5,807 bases of DNA, taken from an uncultured Collinsella sp. (lineage in GTDB: Bacteria > Actinomycetota > Coriobacteriia > Coriobacteriales > Coriobacteriaceae). Positions within the stretch are counted from its first letter, which is position 1. Each line of letters starts with the position of its first letter. Made by a program: the position numbers and the translations under genes. Below, piece after piece: positions 1-5,134 of the stretch. Below the pieces are notes generated by a model, which was given only the letters and a program-made list of their open reading frames with translations, was not told the origin of the DNA and did not search any database. The stretch covers positions 1-5,807 of the forward strand of contig URGF01000121.1 of assembly GCA_900547285.1 (NCBI GenBank), given 5' to 3'.

Positions 1-842
1 ATATAAGCCAAGCAGTCCTTCAGCTCATTCTTATAACGGTTCTTCCAGCCCTCATGATACTGGGGCTGGCTCGAATACTTGGTGGCGACATTGTTGACCA
101 CGCTATTGGAGAGCGCCGTCACAAACTCACGGTCAGTCATATCATTAGAAAGATTCGCCCAGCGGAAAAAGTCCCTGCAGCCACCAGTGCCGCACATGTT
201 GGTAATGCTCCACACCATGCCCTTGACGCAGTCGGCGCGGCCCGAAATATCAATACCCAGGCCGCTCTTGAGCCACGCCTCGGTCACCGCATAGTACGAG
301 TTGTACGCATACGCATCCTGCAGAGCCGAGAACTCAACAGGGTCGGTGTTATAAGCACCTTGGAAAGCCTCCTGCGCAATACGGCCCAACTCGGTGAGCT
401 GGCCGTTCTCGTACATGGCATTGCTCGTGTTGGAAATCTCGCTGCCGCGATCAATCGCATCCTTGAGCATGCTGTATTTTTCGGGGTTGTAGTTGTAGGC
501 CTGCTTCATAAACGGAATGAGCGACCATCGACGGTCGAACTGGTAATAACCCAGCGCGTTATAGCCGTCGCCATACGAAAAGCCCTGGTTATAGTTGCCA
601 TGGCTCTCGTACTTGGTAAAGTACTTCATCTCGGGGGTCACGTTAACAAACGAAACGCCCTGGACCGACCTCAGCACGCCCGAGAAGGACTGCTGGGTAT
701 AGAGACCCTTATCGATATCGGTCGCATCCGAGGCAACGCCCGGTGTGGGCTCCTCGGCGGCAGCGGGTGCGGGTGCGGTAACGGCGCCAAACGAAAGCGC
801 CAGCGTCAGGCCCGCGACAATAGCAGAATGCTTGGGCTGCAT
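1..842 (-). CDS. Secreted lysozyme-like (VgrG-related type) protein, 3' end cut by window edge
   Basis: The frame is open from the ATG at 842 to the left edge, giving 280 residues with no stop, so the C-terminus is missing. Residues 1-29 look like a Sec signal peptide: a lysine at 4, a hydrophobic stretch at 7-23 and a likely cleavage after A27-A28-A29, followed by an acidic, Pro-rich mature start. The mature domain has Y78-E79-S80, then G98-Y-Y-Q-F102 about 20 residues later. This spacing resembles the catalytic Glu and the G-x-YQF segment of lysozyme/transglycosylase folds, so E79 is the candidate catalytic residue (inference). Residues 202-270 (a VWS motif at 210-212, a final RY at 269-270) resemble the second half of proteins named VgrG-related in Gram-positives; this is from memory. 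Cysteines at 205, 217, 222 and 277 could form disulfides outside the cell. A likely role is peptidoglycan cleavage at the cell surface; cell-wall-binding repeats could follow in the missing part. The start has a good AGGGAGGA site at 847-854. Third codon positions are less GC-rich than in the suf genes. No functional link to suf is evident. Confidence 0.72.
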   Translation of the reverse strand, partial: MQPKHSAIVAGLTLALSFGAVTAPAPAAAEEPTPGVASDATDIDKGLYTQQSFSGVLRSVQGVSFVNVTPEMKYFTKYESHGNYNQGFSYGDGYNALGYYQFDRRWSLIPFMKQAYNYNPEKYSMLKDAIDRGSEISNTSNAMYENGQLTELGRIAQEAFQGAYNTDPVEFSALQDAYAYNSYYAVTEAWLKSGLGIDISGRADCVKGMVWSITNMCGTGGCRDFFRWANLSNDMTDREFVTALSNSVVNNVATKYSSQPQYHEGWKNRYKNELKDCLAY

Positions 843-895
843 AAGATCCTCCCTGCATTGGTGTAGTTAAAGTGCAGTTTGCAAAGATAGAAATA

Positions 896-924
896 AGTAT
901 TGCAGCTCGCCCGTTGTTGCACAA
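896..924 (-). promoter_or_regulatory. Weak candidate promoter of the secreted lysozyme-like gene
   Basis: On the minus strand, TTGTGC (919-924) and AATACT (896-901) are separated by 17 bp, matching 3 of 6 and 4 of 6 consensus bases. The predicted transcript start would lie about 45 bases before the ATG at 842. The -35 box falls inside the dyad at 913-928. The match is weak, and transcription could instead read through from the regulator gene, because I see no clear terminator between the two. Confidence 0.25.
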
Positions 925-928
925 CAAC
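913..928. repeat. Perfect 7-bp dyad GTTGTTG-CA-CAACAAC
   Basis: Two perfect 7-bp arms with a 2-bp centre lie 71-86 bp upstream of the lysozyme-like gene. The motif CAACAACCC in the right arm (922-930) recurs as a direct copy at 943-951, 21 bp further, close to two helical turns. It could be an operator for the secreted-protein gene. As RNA the loop is too small and no T-run follows, so it is not a convincing terminator. Confidence 0.45.
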
Positions 929-981
929 CCCTCGGTAAACGGCAACAACCCTCCGCGAAATCTTAAGGAATTGCGCTCAAC

Positions 982-1413
982 CTACAGCCTGATGTCAAAG
1001 TTAATCTCGGGGACGGCAGCAAGGTCGGCTAACGTCACGCCGTCGACGTACTTTTCGATCACGTCGTCCAGACCGCGCCAGAATTTGACGGTCGAGCAGA
1101 GATCGCTGCGGGCGCAGCTGTTGTCGATGCCATCGCACGCCACCGGAGCCGTGCTGCCCTCAACGGCACGAAGGATGTCGCCGGCGCGCACCTCGGCGGG
1201 GTCCTTGGCCATCATGTAGCCGCCGCCCTTGCCGCGCACGCTCTTAAGTAGGCCCGCTTTCATAAGCGGACGAACCAGCTGCTCCAAATACTTTTGCGAG
1301 ATACGCTCGCGGTCGGCGACCTCGCGCAGGGCGATCTTGCCCTCGGCGTCACCAAGCGCTGCGATATAGATCATCAGCCGGAGGGCATAGCGGCCCTTGG
1401 AAGAAATGAGCAT
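982..1413 (-). CDS. Rrf2-family (IscR-like) transcriptional regulator, divergent from suf
   Basis: This 143-residue protein has the standard Rrf2 length. The N-terminal winged helix-turn-helix is clear: S4-S-K-G-R-Y-A-L11, the recognition-helix region I38-S-Q-K-Y-L-E-Q-L46, and the wing S58-V-R-G-K-G-G-G-Y66. Three cysteines, C93, C100 and C106, sit where IscR carries its [2Fe-2S] ligands, with spacing C-x6-C-x5-C; E. coli IscR has C-x5-C-x5-C. The fourth E. coli ligand, a His three residues after the last Cys, is V109 here. The likely role is a cytoplasmic DNA-binding sensor of cluster supply or oxidative stress that controls suf and itself (inference from family and position). The ATG at 1413 is chosen because GGAGGG (1419-1424) precedes it by 5 bases and the protein then begins MLISSKGRYALR, as family members do. 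The frame extends upstream to a TTG at 1491, but that would run through the operator palindromes. It could be called IscR- or SufR-like; the exact subgroup is not resolved. Confidence 0.92.
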   Translation of the reverse strand: MLISSKGRYALRLMIYIAALGDAEGKIALREVADRERISQKYLEQLVRPLMKAGLLKSVRGKGGGYMMAKDPAEVRAGDILRAVEGSTAPVACDGIDNSCARSDLCSTVKFWRGLDDVIEKYVDGVTLADLAAVPEINFDIRL

Positions 1414-1418
1414 ACCTA

Positions 1419-1424
1419 CCCTCC
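1419..1424 (-). promoter_or_regulatory. Ribosome binding site fixing the Rrf2 start
   Basis: GGAGGG reads 5 bases before the ATG at 1413 on the minus strand. It supports the short protein form over the upstream TTG start at 1491, for which no comparable site is visible. Confidence 0.7.
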
Positions 1425-1433
1425 CATCGCATC

Positions 1434-1464
1434 TGGGACAAGATAACCAGGTTTGTTTGTCCCA
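1434..1464. promoter_or_regulatory. Candidate operator A: 31-bp palindrome in the Rrf2-suf divergent region
   Basis: The arms are TGGGACAA-GAT-AACC (1434-1448) and GGTT-TGT-TTGTCCCA (1450-1464), centred on the A at 1449. Twelve of 15 base pairs are symmetric, and only the 3-bp linkers break the symmetry. It lies 20 bp upstream of the regulator's ATG, so a bound protein would block the regulator's own transcription or early elongation. Its length suits an Rrf2 dimer footprint. The cognate protein is inferred from adjacency only. I do not recognise the motif as a published IscR type 1 or type 2 site. Confidence 0.7.
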
Positions 1465-1477
1465 AATCTTAAGTAAG

Positions 1478-1508
1478 TGGGACAAACACAACAGGTTATT
1501 TTGTCCCA
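1478..1508. promoter_or_regulatory. Candidate operator B: second 31-bp palindrome, 44 bp from operator A
   Basis: The arms are TGGGACAA-ACA-CAAC (1478-1492) and GGTT-ATT-TTGTCCCA (1494-1508), centred on the A at 1493. It matches operator A at 24 of 31 positions in the same register, with the outer 8 bp of both arms identical. Its left inner part (CAAC in place of AACC) is the only degenerate quarter. The offset of exactly 44 bp puts A and B on the same face of the helix, which fits cooperative binding of two dimers. It ends 37 bp before the candidate suf -35 box. Confidence 0.7.
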
Positions 1509-1529
1509 GAATTTGAAAAGTCGAGTGGA

Positions 1530-1553
1530 TTAGTCGGGTTTTCCCTTGACTAA
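1530..1553. promoter_or_regulatory. Dyad TTAGTC-N12-GACTAA overlapping the candidate suf -35 box
   Basis: Perfect 6-bp arms at 1530-1535 and 1548-1553 flank a 12-bp centre. The right arm overlaps the candidate -35 box TTGACT (1546-1551), so a protein bound here would compete with polymerase. It differs in sequence from the 31-bp palindromes, so a second regulator is possible. A 6-bp dyad can arise by chance. Confidence 0.3.
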
Positions 1554-1573
1554 CGCCGAACCCATAGTAACTT
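1546..1573 (+). promoter_or_regulatory. Candidate promoter of the suf operon
   Basis: TTGACT (1546-1551) matches 5 of 6 bases of the -35 consensus. The best-placed -10 is TAACTT (1568-1573), 16 bp downstream but matching only 3 of 6; TTTATT (1572-1577) matches better but is too far away. A strong -35 with a poor -10 is typical of promoters that need an activator, which would fit control by the upstream operator array (inference). The leader to the sufC ATG would be roughly 55-60 bases. Confidence 0.35.
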
Positions 1574-1598
1574 TATTCCGAGAAGATTCCTAGGGTTT

Positions 1599-1618
1599 AG
1601 TACACCTATGAGTACACC
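1599..1618 (+). repeat. Direct repeat AGTACACC in the sufC leader
   Basis: Two identical 8-mers at 1599-1606 and 1611-1618 are offset by 12 bp. They flank an in-frame ATG (1608) that could extend SufC by 10 residues. No good ribosome binding site precedes that ATG, so the repeat is treated as leader sequence. Its function is unknown and it may be chance. Confidence 0.35.
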
Positions 1619-1625
1619 ATATACA

Positions 1626-1633
1626 GAGAGGGA
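1626..1633 (+). promoter_or_regulatory. Ribosome binding site fixing the sufC start
   Basis: GAGAGGGA ends 4 bases before the ATG at 1638. The alternative in-frame ATG at 1608 lacks any purine-rich site at the right distance, so 1638 is preferred. Confidence 0.6.
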
Positions 1634-1637
1634 CAGC

Positions 1638-2438
1638 ATGAGCACAAATCCGCTGCTTTCCATCGAAGGTCTGACTGCCTCCGTGGACGAGAAGACCATC
1701 CTCCACAACGTCAACCTGCAAGTCGCCGCCGGCGAGACCCACGTGCTGATGGGCCCCAACGGCGCGGGTAAGTCCACCCTTGGTCACCTGGTCATGGGCG
1801 ACCCCGTCTACACCGTCAACGACGGCCGCATCATCTTTGACGGCCAGGACATCACCGAGCTCACCACCGACAAGCGCTCGCGTGCCGGCCTGTTCCTGAG
1901 CTTTCAGGCCCCGGTCGAGATCCCGGGCGTGCCGCTGTCGAGCTTTTTGCGCGCCAGCATCGCCGGCCGCCCCGGTCTGGAGATGAAGGGCAAGGAGTTC
2001 CGCCGCCGCGTCAAGGAGCTCGCGGCCGAGCTCAACATGGATACCGCCTATCTCAACCGCGAGCTGGGCGTGGGCTTCTCGGGCGGCGAGAAGAAGAAGG
2101 TCGAGATGCTCCAGCTTCTGCTGCTGCAGCCCAAGCTCGCCATTCTGGACGAGACCGACTCAGGCCTGGACGTCGACGCGCTTTCCACCGTCAGCCACGG
2201 CATGGACGCCTACCGCAAGAGCTGCGACGGCTCCATGCTCATCATCACGCACAACACGCGCATCCTGGAGCACTTGGATGTCGACCGCGTCCACGTTATG
2301 GTCAAGGGTCACATCGTGCGCGAGGACGACGCCTCGCTCATCCCCTGGATCGACAAGAACGGCTTTGAGACCTTCGAGCGCGAGGCCGCCGAGCAGCGCG
2401 CCCAGGCCGAGGCCGCCGCTGCCGAGCAGCAGGCGTAA
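1638..2438 (+). CDS. sufC: SufC, ATPase of the SUF iron-sulfur cluster assembly complex
   Basis: This 266-residue ABC-type ATPase is cytoplasmic and not a transporter. In the SUF scaffold it dimerises upon ATP binding and reshapes SufB-SufD so that the cluster can form (family knowledge). The motifs are all intact: Walker A G39-P-N-G-A-G-K-S-T47, Q-loop Q90, signature F147-S-G-G-E-K-K-K154, Walker B L167-A-I-L-D-E172, D-loop S175-G-L-D178 and switch H205. The signature with E-K-K-K and the E-T-D-S-G-L-D run after Walker B are SufC hallmarks that set it apart from importer ATPases. The start at 1638 gives MSTNPLLSIEGL, as in the family; an ATG at 1608 would add 10 residues. The C-terminus carries an extra Ala/Glu/Gln-rich helix-like tail, about residues 247-266. 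It is the first gene of the operon, 12 nt before sufB. The call is secure. Confidence 0.97.
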   Translation: MSTNPLLSIEGLTASVDEKTILHNVNLQVAAGETHVLMGPNGAGKSTLGHLVMGDPVYTVNDGRIIFDGQDITELTTDKRSRAGLFLSFQAPVEIPGVPLSSFLRASIAGRPGLEMKGKEFRRRVKELAAELNMDTAYLNRELGVGFSGGEKKKVEMLQLLLLQPKLAILDETDSGLDVDALSTVSHGMDAYRKSCDGSMLIITHNTRILEHLDVDRVHVMVKGHIVREDDASLIPWIDKNGFETFEREAAEQRAQAEAAAAEQQA

Positions 2439-2450
2439 AGGGGCGACGTA

Positions 2451-3863
2451 ATGACCAAGAACCGCACCGAGGTCGCGGACATCGACCGCAGCCTCTACGA
2501 CTTCACCTATGGCGAGGAGGGATTCGAGCGCCTCGACGCCGGCATCACGCCCGACATCGTGCGCGAGATCAGCGCCAAAAAGGACGAGCCGCAGTGGATG
2601 CTCGACCTGCGCCTCAAGTCCCTCGAGATCTTCAACCGCTTCCCGGATCCGACGTGGGGCCCCTCCATCGAGGGCCTGGACATGGACAACATCGTCACCT
2701 ACGTCAAGCCCAACACCGATCAAAAGCACGACTGGGAGTCGGTGCCCGACAACATCAAGAACACCTTTGAGCGCCTGGGCATCCCCGAGGCCGAGCGCAG
2801 CTATCTGGCGGGCGTCGGCGCGCAGTACGACTCCGAGCTGGTCTACCACAACATGCAGGACACGGCGTCCAAGATGGGCATCGTCTACTCCGGCATCGAG
2901 GAGGCCCTGCACGATCCGCAGTGGGAGCCGCTCATCCACGAGAAGTTTATGACGCTCATCCCGCCCACCGACCACAAGTTTGCGGCCCTGCACGGCGCCG
3001 TGTGGTCGGGCGGCTCGTTTGTCTACGTGCCCAAGGGCACCAAGCTCGACTTTCCGCTGCAGAGCTACTTCCGCCTCAACGCCAAGGGCGCCGGCCAGTT
3101 TGAGCACACGCTCATCATCGTCGAGGACGACGCCGACCTACACTTCATTGAGGGTTGCTCCGCGCCCAAATACAACGTGGCCAACCTCCACGCCGGCGCC
3201 GTCGAGCTCTTTGTGGGCAAGCGTGCGCACCTGCGCTACTCGACCATCGAGAACTGGTCCAAGAATATGTACAACCTCAACACCAAGCGTGCGCGCGTGG
3301 ACGAGGACGGCGACATCGAGTGGATCAGCGGCTCCTTCGGTAGCCACGTGGGCTACCTCTACCCCATGAGCGTGCTCAACGGCCGCCGCGCCCGGTCGAG
3401 CTTTACCGGCATCACCTTTGCCGGCGCCGGTCAGAACCTCGACACCGGCTGCAAGGTCGTGCTCAACGCGCCCGAGACCTCGGCAACGGTCGAGACCAAG
3501 GGCATCTCCAAGAGCGGCGGCATCCAGACGTTCCGCAGCTCCATCGTGGCGACACCCAAGGCCGAGGGCTCCAAGGCAACCGTGAGCTGCCAGTCGCTGA
3601 TGCTCGACGACCAAAGCCGCTCCGACACTATTCCGGCCATGGACATCCGCGCCAAGAACGTCGACATCGGCCACGAGGCCACCATCGGCCGCATCGGCGA
3701 CGATAAGGTGTTCTACCTGATGAGCCGCGGCATCTCGGAGGAAGAAGCCCGTACCATGATCGTCAACGGCTTTGCCAACCCGGTCTCCAAGGAGCTGCCG
3801 CTGGAGTACGCCGTCGAGATGAACAACCTGATCAAGCTCGAGATGGAAGGAGCGATCGGATAA
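2451..3863 (+). CDS. sufB: SufB, core scaffold subunit of the SufBCD complex
   Basis: This 470-residue protein receives sulfur and iron and holds the nascent Fe-S cluster at its interface with SufD (family knowledge). It shows the SufB sequence pattern throughout: V37-R-E-I-S with EPQWMLDLRLK in the N-terminal helical domain, then the beta-helix segment with AVWSGGSFVYVPKG and the F-I-E-G-C-S-A-P motif, then a C-terminal helical domain with FYLMSRGISEEEA and MIVNGF. C236 in E-G-C-S-A-P lies where, to my recollection, E. coli SufB has its sulfur acceptor Cys254. E409 of H-E-A-T matches the conserved Glu near the cluster site. The E. coli ligand Cys405 aligns with S389, counting 9 residues after C380; S-x-S-D-T-I-P is, as I recall, the Gram-positive form, so this is probably lineage-typical. 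AAAGGGG at 2437-2443 overlaps the sufC stop, 7 bases before the ATG. The stop overlaps the sufD start. Confidence 0.97.
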   Translation: MTKNRTEVADIDRSLYDFTYGEEGFERLDAGITPDIVREISAKKDEPQWMLDLRLKSLEIFNRFPDPTWGPSIEGLDMDNIVTYVKPNTDQKHDWESVPDNIKNTFERLGIPEAERSYLAGVGAQYDSELVYHNMQDTASKMGIVYSGIEEALHDPQWEPLIHEKFMTLIPPTDHKFAALHGAVWSGGSFVYVPKGTKLDFPLQSYFRLNAKGAGQFEHTLIIVEDDADLHFIEGCSAPKYNVANLHAGAVELFVGKRAHLRYSTIENWSKNMYNLNTKRARVDEDGDIEWISGSFGSHVGYLYPMSVLNGRRARSSFTGITFAGAGQNLDTGCKVVLNAPETSATVETKGISKSGGIQTFRSSIVATPKAEGSKATVSCQSLMLDDQSRSDTIPAMDIRAKNVDIGHEATIGRIGDDKVFYLMSRGISEEEARTMIVNGFANPVSKELPLEYAVEMNNLIKLEMEGAIG

Positions 3864-5134
3864 TGAAACAGGAAACCAACACCGCTGCTACCACGCTCGA
3901 GCAGGTCAACGCTATGCCGGCCGCCACTTGGGGTTGGCTCAAGATGAACCAGACCAAGCTCGAGCTTTCGGACGAGCTTTCCGCCGCTCCCGCCGAGGCC
4001 GTTGAGGTTGATGGATTGGAAGAGCAGTTTGCTGGCACGGCCGACGCCTTCGACGCCGCCATGGACGCCATGGCCGTGCGCTTCCCCGAGCGCCGCGCCT
4101 CCGCCCCCGGTGATGCCGCCGACCGCGCCCGCATTACGCCCGAAACCGAGCTCGATGTGCCCGCCACCTCCGCCTACCAGGCCGGTGCCATTAAGCTGGA
4201 GGAGGATCTCTCCCCCGCTGAGGCCTTCGAAACCGGCATGGGCGAGGCTGCCTACGCCTACTTGGCCGAGCACGCTACCAAGCGCATCGTCATCGATGCG
4301 CCCGCATATAAGCACGCGACGGTTACCGTGCGTGTGAGCGGTGTCGATACCGCCGCGGCCATCGCCGCCATCGACGTCGTCGCCCGTCCCCAGTCGACGC
4401 TCGACCTGCAGATCGCCCTGGACTCCCCCGTTGCCGGCGAGGGCGTCGTGGGTTCCGTGCTACGCGTGTGCGCCCACGAGTACGCCACCGTCAACGTGGC
4501 CTGCACGCAGACGCTCGACGATAGCTGGATCGCGCTCGACGACACCGGCCTGTTCCTGGACGAGGGCGCTCGCGTCAACGTGCAACACACCGTCTTGGGT
4601 GCTGGCGCCAGCGCCACCGGCCTTGCCGGCGACCTGCTGGGCGATACCGCCAAGGTCACCATCGATACCGATTACCTGGGCGCCCGCGATCAGGTGCGCG
4701 ACTTTAACTACGAGCTGCGCCACCGCGGTCGCAAGACCGAGTGCGAGATCGACGCCAACGGCGTGCTGACCGGCACGTCCAAGAAGGTCTACCGCGGCAC
4801 CATCGACCTCGTGCACGGCTGCAAGGGTGCAACCGGCGCCGAGCGCGAAACGGTGCTTTTGGCCAACAAGGGCGTCGACAACAAGACCGTTCCCGTCATC
4901 CTCTGCGACGAGGACGACGTCGCCGGCAACCACGGCGCCACCATCGGCCATGTCCGCGACGAGCAGTTGTTCTACCTCGCCTGCCGCGGCCTTGACCAAA
5001 ACGCCGCCGAAGACTTGTTCATCCGCGCCAAGCTGGAGGACGCTGCGCTTTCCGCGACCGACGAGCGCACCCGCGCCGCCGTCGTCCGCTTGGGCAACAA
5101 CCTGATCGACAACTTTGAGGAGGAGCTCGCATGA
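3863..5134 (+). CDS. sufD: SufD, scaffold partner of SufB
   Basis: This 423-residue paralogue of SufB forms the SufB-SufC2-SufD complex and helps iron entry and cluster formation (family knowledge). The N-terminal segment M18-P-A-A-T-W-G-W-L-K-M-N29 is the typical SufD opening. The C-terminal part has H357 in N-H-G-A-T, the equivalent of the cluster-site His360 of E. coli SufD, followed by the E-Q-L-F-Y-L-A-C-R-G-L element shared with SufB. The middle, about residues 150-330, is the variable beta-helix and is rich in Ala, Val and Asp. It starts inside the sufB stop (TAATG), with GGAAGGAG at 3845-3852 ten bases upstream, so translation is probably coupled to sufB and yields matched amounts. 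Being shorter than SufB and retaining the His rather than E-G-C-S-A-P separates it from a second SufB copy. Confidence 0.95.
   Translation: MKQETNTAATTLEQVNAMPAATWGWLKMNQTKLELSDELSAAPAEAVEVDGLEEQFAGTADAFDAAMDAMAVRFPERRASAPGDAADRARITPETELDVPATSAYQAGAIKLEEDLSPAEAFETGMGEAAYAYLAEHATKRIVIDAPAYKHATVTVRVSGVDTAAAIAAIDVVARPQSTLDLQIALDSPVAGEGVVGSVLRVCAHEYATVNVACTQTLDDSWIALDDTGLFLDEGARVNVQHTVLGAGASATGLAGDLLGDTAKVTIDTDYLGARDQVRDFNYELRHRGRKTECEIDANGVLTGTSKKVYRGTIDLVHGCKGATGAERETVLLANKGVDNKTVPVILCDEDDVAGNHGATIGHVRDEQLFYLACRGLDQNAAEDLFIRAKLEDAALSATDERTRAAVVRLGNNLIDNFEEELA
5117..5125 (+). promoter_or_regulatory. Ribosome binding site of sufS inside the sufD end
   Basis: GAGGAGGAG, a near-ideal site, lies about 5-7 bases before the ATG at 5131, which overlaps the sufD stop as ATGA. 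It supports the long SufS form carrying the N-terminal extension over a start at the internal ATG 5182. Confidence 0.65.

Noticed and set aside
54..866. 270-residue open frame on the plus strand opposite the secreted protein gene
   Set aside because: It is a complement-strand shadow. The minus frame has a signal peptide, a good ribosome site and a domain-like pattern; the plus frame has no recognisable domain.
958..1473. Identical 10-mer AAATCTTAAG on both sides of the Rrf2 gene (958-967 and 1464-1473)
   Set aside because: Chance 10-mer pairs are expected several times in a window of this size, and nothing else in the flanks matches.
1454..1488. 11-bp stem with a 13-base loop read as a transcription terminator
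   Set aside because: Both neighbouring genes point away from it and no T-run follows; the arms are explained by the two palindromic operators.
1414..1491. 26-residue N-terminal extension of the Rrf2 regulator from a TTG at 1491
   Set aside because: It would be encoded by the operator palindromes, has no ribosome site, and does not resemble the family N-terminus; GGAGGG supports the ATG at 1413.
1443..1499. ATAACC and GGTTAT read as an E. coli-type IscR type 2 site
   Set aside because: The spacing of the CC and GG elements does not fit the type 2 consensus as I know it; the 31-bp palindrome model explains the bases better.
1559..1597. AACCC(A)TAG pairing with CTAGGGTT as a leader hairpin or riboswitch
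   Set aside because: The stem is short and bulged with a large loop, and the left arm probably lies upstream of the transcript start.
2160..3107. 315-residue minus-strand open frame across sufC and sufB
   Set aside because: It is a long antisense frame caused by GC-rich codon bias. It spans two strongly conserved genes and its product is low-complexity Leu/Val/Gly-rich.
3713..4315. 200-residue minus-strand open frame across the sufB-sufD junction
   Set aside because: It is Gly-rich, lies opposite conserved SufB and SufD sequence, and shows no independent family signal.
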